DNA from: Comamonas sp.
Lineage (GTDB): Bacteria; Pseudomonadota; Gammaproteobacteria; Burkholderiales; Burkholderiaceae_C
Reading direction: 5' to 3'
Assembly (NCBI GenBank): GCA_018384835.1
Contig: JAHAYB010000521.1
Location: 1 to 9,482 of the forward strand
Length of the DNA: 9,482 nucleotides
The position numbers and the translations under genes are program-made. Positions 7,541 through 9,482 of this stretch are shown here, piece after piece (within the stretch, counting starts at the first letter, position 1; the number at the start of each line of letters is the position of its first letter). The notes under the pieces were generated by a model, which saw only the letters and a program-made list of their open reading frames with translations, made no database searches and was not told where the DNA came from.

Positions 7541-7550
7541 ATCACCCTAA
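7541..7550 (-). promoter_or_regulatory. infC ribosome binding site that decides the start
   Basis: The minus strand reads TTAGGGTGAT here. GGTGAT is complementary to the 3' end of 16S rRNA in the extended Shine-Dalgarno register. Counting from its GG, the ATA codon at 7536 is 8 nt away, which is standard. ATT at 7542 is 2 nt away and GTG at 7545 overlaps the match, so both are badly placed. Confidence 0.6.
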
Positions 7551-7581
7551 CAAATTAATCACTACGAAAAGCGTAGCGGCT

Positions 7582-7617
7582 TATAAGAACAACAACGCGG
7601 AGGTAAGTCCGCGTTGT
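7582..7617 (-). terminator. Hairpin between thrS and infC
   Basis: A perfect 10-bp stem (ACAACGCGGA, 7592-7601, with TCCGCGTTGT, 7608-7617) has a 6-nt loop. The minus-strand tail is TGTTCTTAT, T-rich but interrupted. It starts 27 nt past the thrS stop and is followed by a small CTACG/CGTAG stem at 7562-7576. It may be a leaky terminator that separates thrS from infC. TATAAG (7585-7580) directly after it resembles a -10 box, but I see no good -35 at 16-18 bp, so an infC promoter here is only a possibility. Confidence 0.5.
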
Positions 7618-7643
7618 ATGACAGGGGTAGGTTAGATTTAGGT

Positions 7644-9482
7644 TCAGGCTTTAGCGGCGATTTGCTGCGCCATTAAGGCGATGAAATCATCTACCGGCAT
7701 TACGCCTAAATCTTTGTTGCCCCGACCACGCACGGCCACTGTGCCAGCGGCTTTTTCTTTGTCGCCCACAACCAAAATGTAGGGTAACTTTTGCAATGCG
7801 TGACCGCGTATTTTATACGTTATCTTCTCGTTGCGCAGGTCTGCGACAAATTTCTGCGCATGTTCGGGTAGGGCTTTTTGCAGTTTCGCCACAATTTCGC
7901 TGACGTAATCGGCCTGCGCGTCGGTAATATTGAGCACGGCCACCTGCTCAGGAGCCAGCCACAGCGGCAGCGCACCAGCAAACTGTTCAATCAGAATGCC
8001 AATAAAGCGCTCCATCGAGCCCACAATGGCGCGGTGCAGCATCACGGGACGGTGGCGGTTGCCGTCCTCACCGACATATTCGGCATCCAGGCGCTCAGGC
8101 ATGGAAAAGTCCACCTGAATCGTGCCGCACTGCCATTGGCGGCCTAGCGCGTCCTTCAGGGTGTATTCAATTTTGGGGCCGTAAAAAGCACCATCGCCCA
8201 CTGCTACCTGGTAATCACAGTTGGAGGCTTTGAGGCTATCGAACAGCGCTGCCTCGGCCTTGTCCCAGCTTTCATCGGAGCCGATACGCGCCTCGGGGCG
8301 GGTGGCTACTTTGTAGATGATGTCGGTAAAGCCAAAATCGCCATACACCTGTTGCAGCAAGCGAGTGAAGTTGAGCACTTCTTGCTGAACCTGGTCTTCG
8401 GTGCAGAAGATATGGCCATCGTCCTGCGTAAACGCCCGCACCCGCATGATGCCGTGCAGCCCGCCCGTTGGCTCGTTGCGGTGGCATTGGCCAAACTCGC
8501 CCATGCTCAGCGGCTGCTCGCGGTAGCTTTTAATGCCTTGCTTGGAAATCAAAATATGCCCAGGGCAGTTCATGGGCTTGAGGGCGAAATCATGCTTTTC
8601 GCTCTCGGTGGTGAACATGTTGTCGCGGTACTTGTCCCAGTGGCCGGTTTTCTCCCACAGCGTGCGATCCAAAATCTGCGGCGCTTTGACTTCGTGGTAG
8701 CCATTGTCGCGATAGACGCGGCGCATGTATTGCTCCACCTCCTGCCACAAGCGCCAGCCCTTGGGGTGCCAGAACACCGTGCCAGGCGAGCACTCATCAA
8801 TATGGAACAAGTCCAACTCGCGCCCTAGCTTGCGGTGGTCGCGCTTTTCGGCCTCTTCGATGCGGGTGATGTAGGCGCTCAGGTCTTTTTTATCCGCCCA
8901 GGCGGTGCCATAGATGCGCTGCAACTGCTCATTGCGCGCATCGCCGCGCCAGTATGCGCCTGCCAGCTTGGTGAGTTTGAAGACCTTCAAAAAGCGGGTG
9001 TTCGGTACGTGCGGGCCACGGCACATATCAACGTATTCTTGGTGGAAGTACAAGCCCATTTCGGTCTCGTTGGGCATGTCTTCAATCAGGCGCAGCTTGT
9101 ACTCTTCGCCGCGCTCTTGAAACACACGAATGACCTCGGCGCGGGGGGTGAGCTTTTTGATAACTTCGTAGTCTTGCGCAATCAGCTCTTTCATGCGCTG
9201 CTCAATGGCCGCCACGTCTTCTGGCGTGAAGGGGCGCTCGTAAGAGATGTCGTAGTAAAAGCCCTCTTCAATCACCGGGCCAATCACCCTCTTGGCCGTG
9301 GGGTAAAGCTGCTTGACGGCAAGGCCCACCAAGTGCGCACAGGAGTGGCGGATGATTTCCAACCCCTCTTGGTCTTTGGGGGTGATGATCTGCAGCTTGG
9401 CATCTTGCTCAATCAAGTCGCAGGCATCGAGCAGACGACCGTTGACGCGGCCAGCCACCGTATTTTTGGCCAAGCCTGCGCC
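7644..9482 (-). CDS. thrS: Threonyl-tRNA synthetase (5' end outside window)
   Basis: This class II synthetase charges tRNA-Thr and removes mischarged Ser-tRNA-Thr. The window holds 612 residues plus the TGA stop; the frame stays open to the edge ([13 protein letters not shown]...), so roughly 25-30 residues of the N-terminal TGS domain are missing. Numbering from the edge, the editing domain has RHSCAH (45-50) and VDMCRGPH (151-158), keeping the HxxxH and Cys/His set. The catalytic core has KPMNCPGH (zinc-binding Cys306), class II motif 2 [23 protein letters not shown] (His357) and [15 protein letters not shown] (His483 and motif 3 Arg), matching the E. coli zinc ligands Cys334, His385 and His511. 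The C-terminal anticodon-binding domain covers about the last 110 residues, with [13 protein letters not shown] and [13 protein letters not shown]. The TTG at 9473 is an internal leucine codon. In E. coli, ThrRS represses its own mRNA upstream of the gene; that region is not visible here. Confidence 0.98.
   Translation of the reverse strand, partial: GAGLAKNTVAGRVNGRLLDACDLIEQDAKLQIITPKDQEGLEIIRHSCAHLVGLAVKQLYPTAKRVIGPVIEEGFYYDISYERPFTPEDVAAIEQRMKELIAQDYEVIKKLTPRAEVIRVFQERGEEYKLRLIEDMPNETEMGLYFHQEYVDMCRGPHVPNTRFLKVFKLTKLAGAYWRGDARNEQLQRIYGTAWADKKDLSAYITRIEEAEKRDHRKLGRELDLFHIDECSPGTVFWHPKGWRLWQEVEQYMRRVYRDNGYHEVKAPQILDRTLWEKTGHWDKYRDNMFTTESEKHDFALKPMNCPGHILISKQGIKSYREQPLSMGEFGQCHRNEPTGGLHGIMRVRAFTQDDGHIFCTEDQVQQEVLNFTRLLQQVYGDFGFTDIIYKVATRPEARIGSDESWDKAEAALFDSLKASNCDYQVAVGDGAFYGPKIEYTLKDALGRQWQCGTIQVDFSMPERLDAEYVGEDGNRHRPVMLHRAIVGSMERFIGILIEQFAGALPLWLAPEQVAVLNITDAQADYVSEIVAKLQKALPEHAQKFVADLRNEKITYKIRGHALQKLPYILVVGDKEKAAGTVAVRGRGNKDLGVMPVDDFIALMAQQIAAKA

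Noticed and set aside
9471..9473. TTG as a thrS start
   Set aside because: The frame remains open to the window edge and the preceding codons (GAG) continue the TGS domain, so the gene is truncated by the window and this is an internal leucine.
1..9482. A novel system hidden in the window
   Set aside because: Every substantial coding stretch is a recognised core gene in conserved order. There is no sign of insertion sequences, phage genes, CRISPR repeats, tRNA genes or unassigned ORFs. The remaining unexplained content is limited to short intergenic regulatory structures.

Overview
The window is a conserved housekeeping segment from a betaproteobacterium, most likely order Burkholderiales and probably Comamonadaceae. 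This rests on protein-level resemblance: the IF3 N-terminus, the PheT TPNLAHCLS segment, the N-terminally extended IhfA and the RapZ N-terminus. G+C is moderately high and coding is dense. No species can be named from the sequence alone.

Layout. Positions 1-2124 carry two plus-strand genes: the 3' two thirds of recN (DNA repair SMC-like ATPase) and complete rapZ (P-loop nucleotide-binding RNase adapter protein). Everything from 2184 to the right edge is on the minus strand. Read in transcription order it is thrS (5' end cut off by the window edge), infC, rpmI, rplT, pheS, pheT, ihfA. This is the classical thrS-infC-rpmI-rplT-pheST-ihfA cluster known from E. coli: threonyl-tRNA synthetase, initiation factor IF3, ribosomal proteins L35 and L20, both subunits of phenylalanyl-tRNA synthetase, and the alpha subunit of the nucleoid protein IHF. 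The pheM leader peptide gene found in E. coli between rplT and pheS is not visible here. The two gene sets converge on a 59-bp gap (2125-2183) that holds a perfect 13-bp palindrome.

How the genes work together. The minus-strand cluster couples translation factors and charging enzymes, and its gaps hold most of the regulatory content. There is a hairpin between thrS and infC. A strong bulged hairpin with a six-T tail lies between infC and rpmI, followed by more secondary structure up to the rpmI ribosome site. Between rplT and pheS are a TTGACA element and a 10-bp hairpin with a short T-rich tail. The best-placed start codon for infC is ATA, a non-canonical start of the kind that lets IF3 restrain its own synthesis.

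I found no new defence, mobile or biosynthetic system. All coding regions are recognisable core genes and there are no tRNA genes, CRISPR arrays or insertion sequences. The observations worth following are the infC start, the structured rpmI leader, the pheS upstream region, and an apparent duplication of the ihfA 3' end that forms the convergent terminator region.
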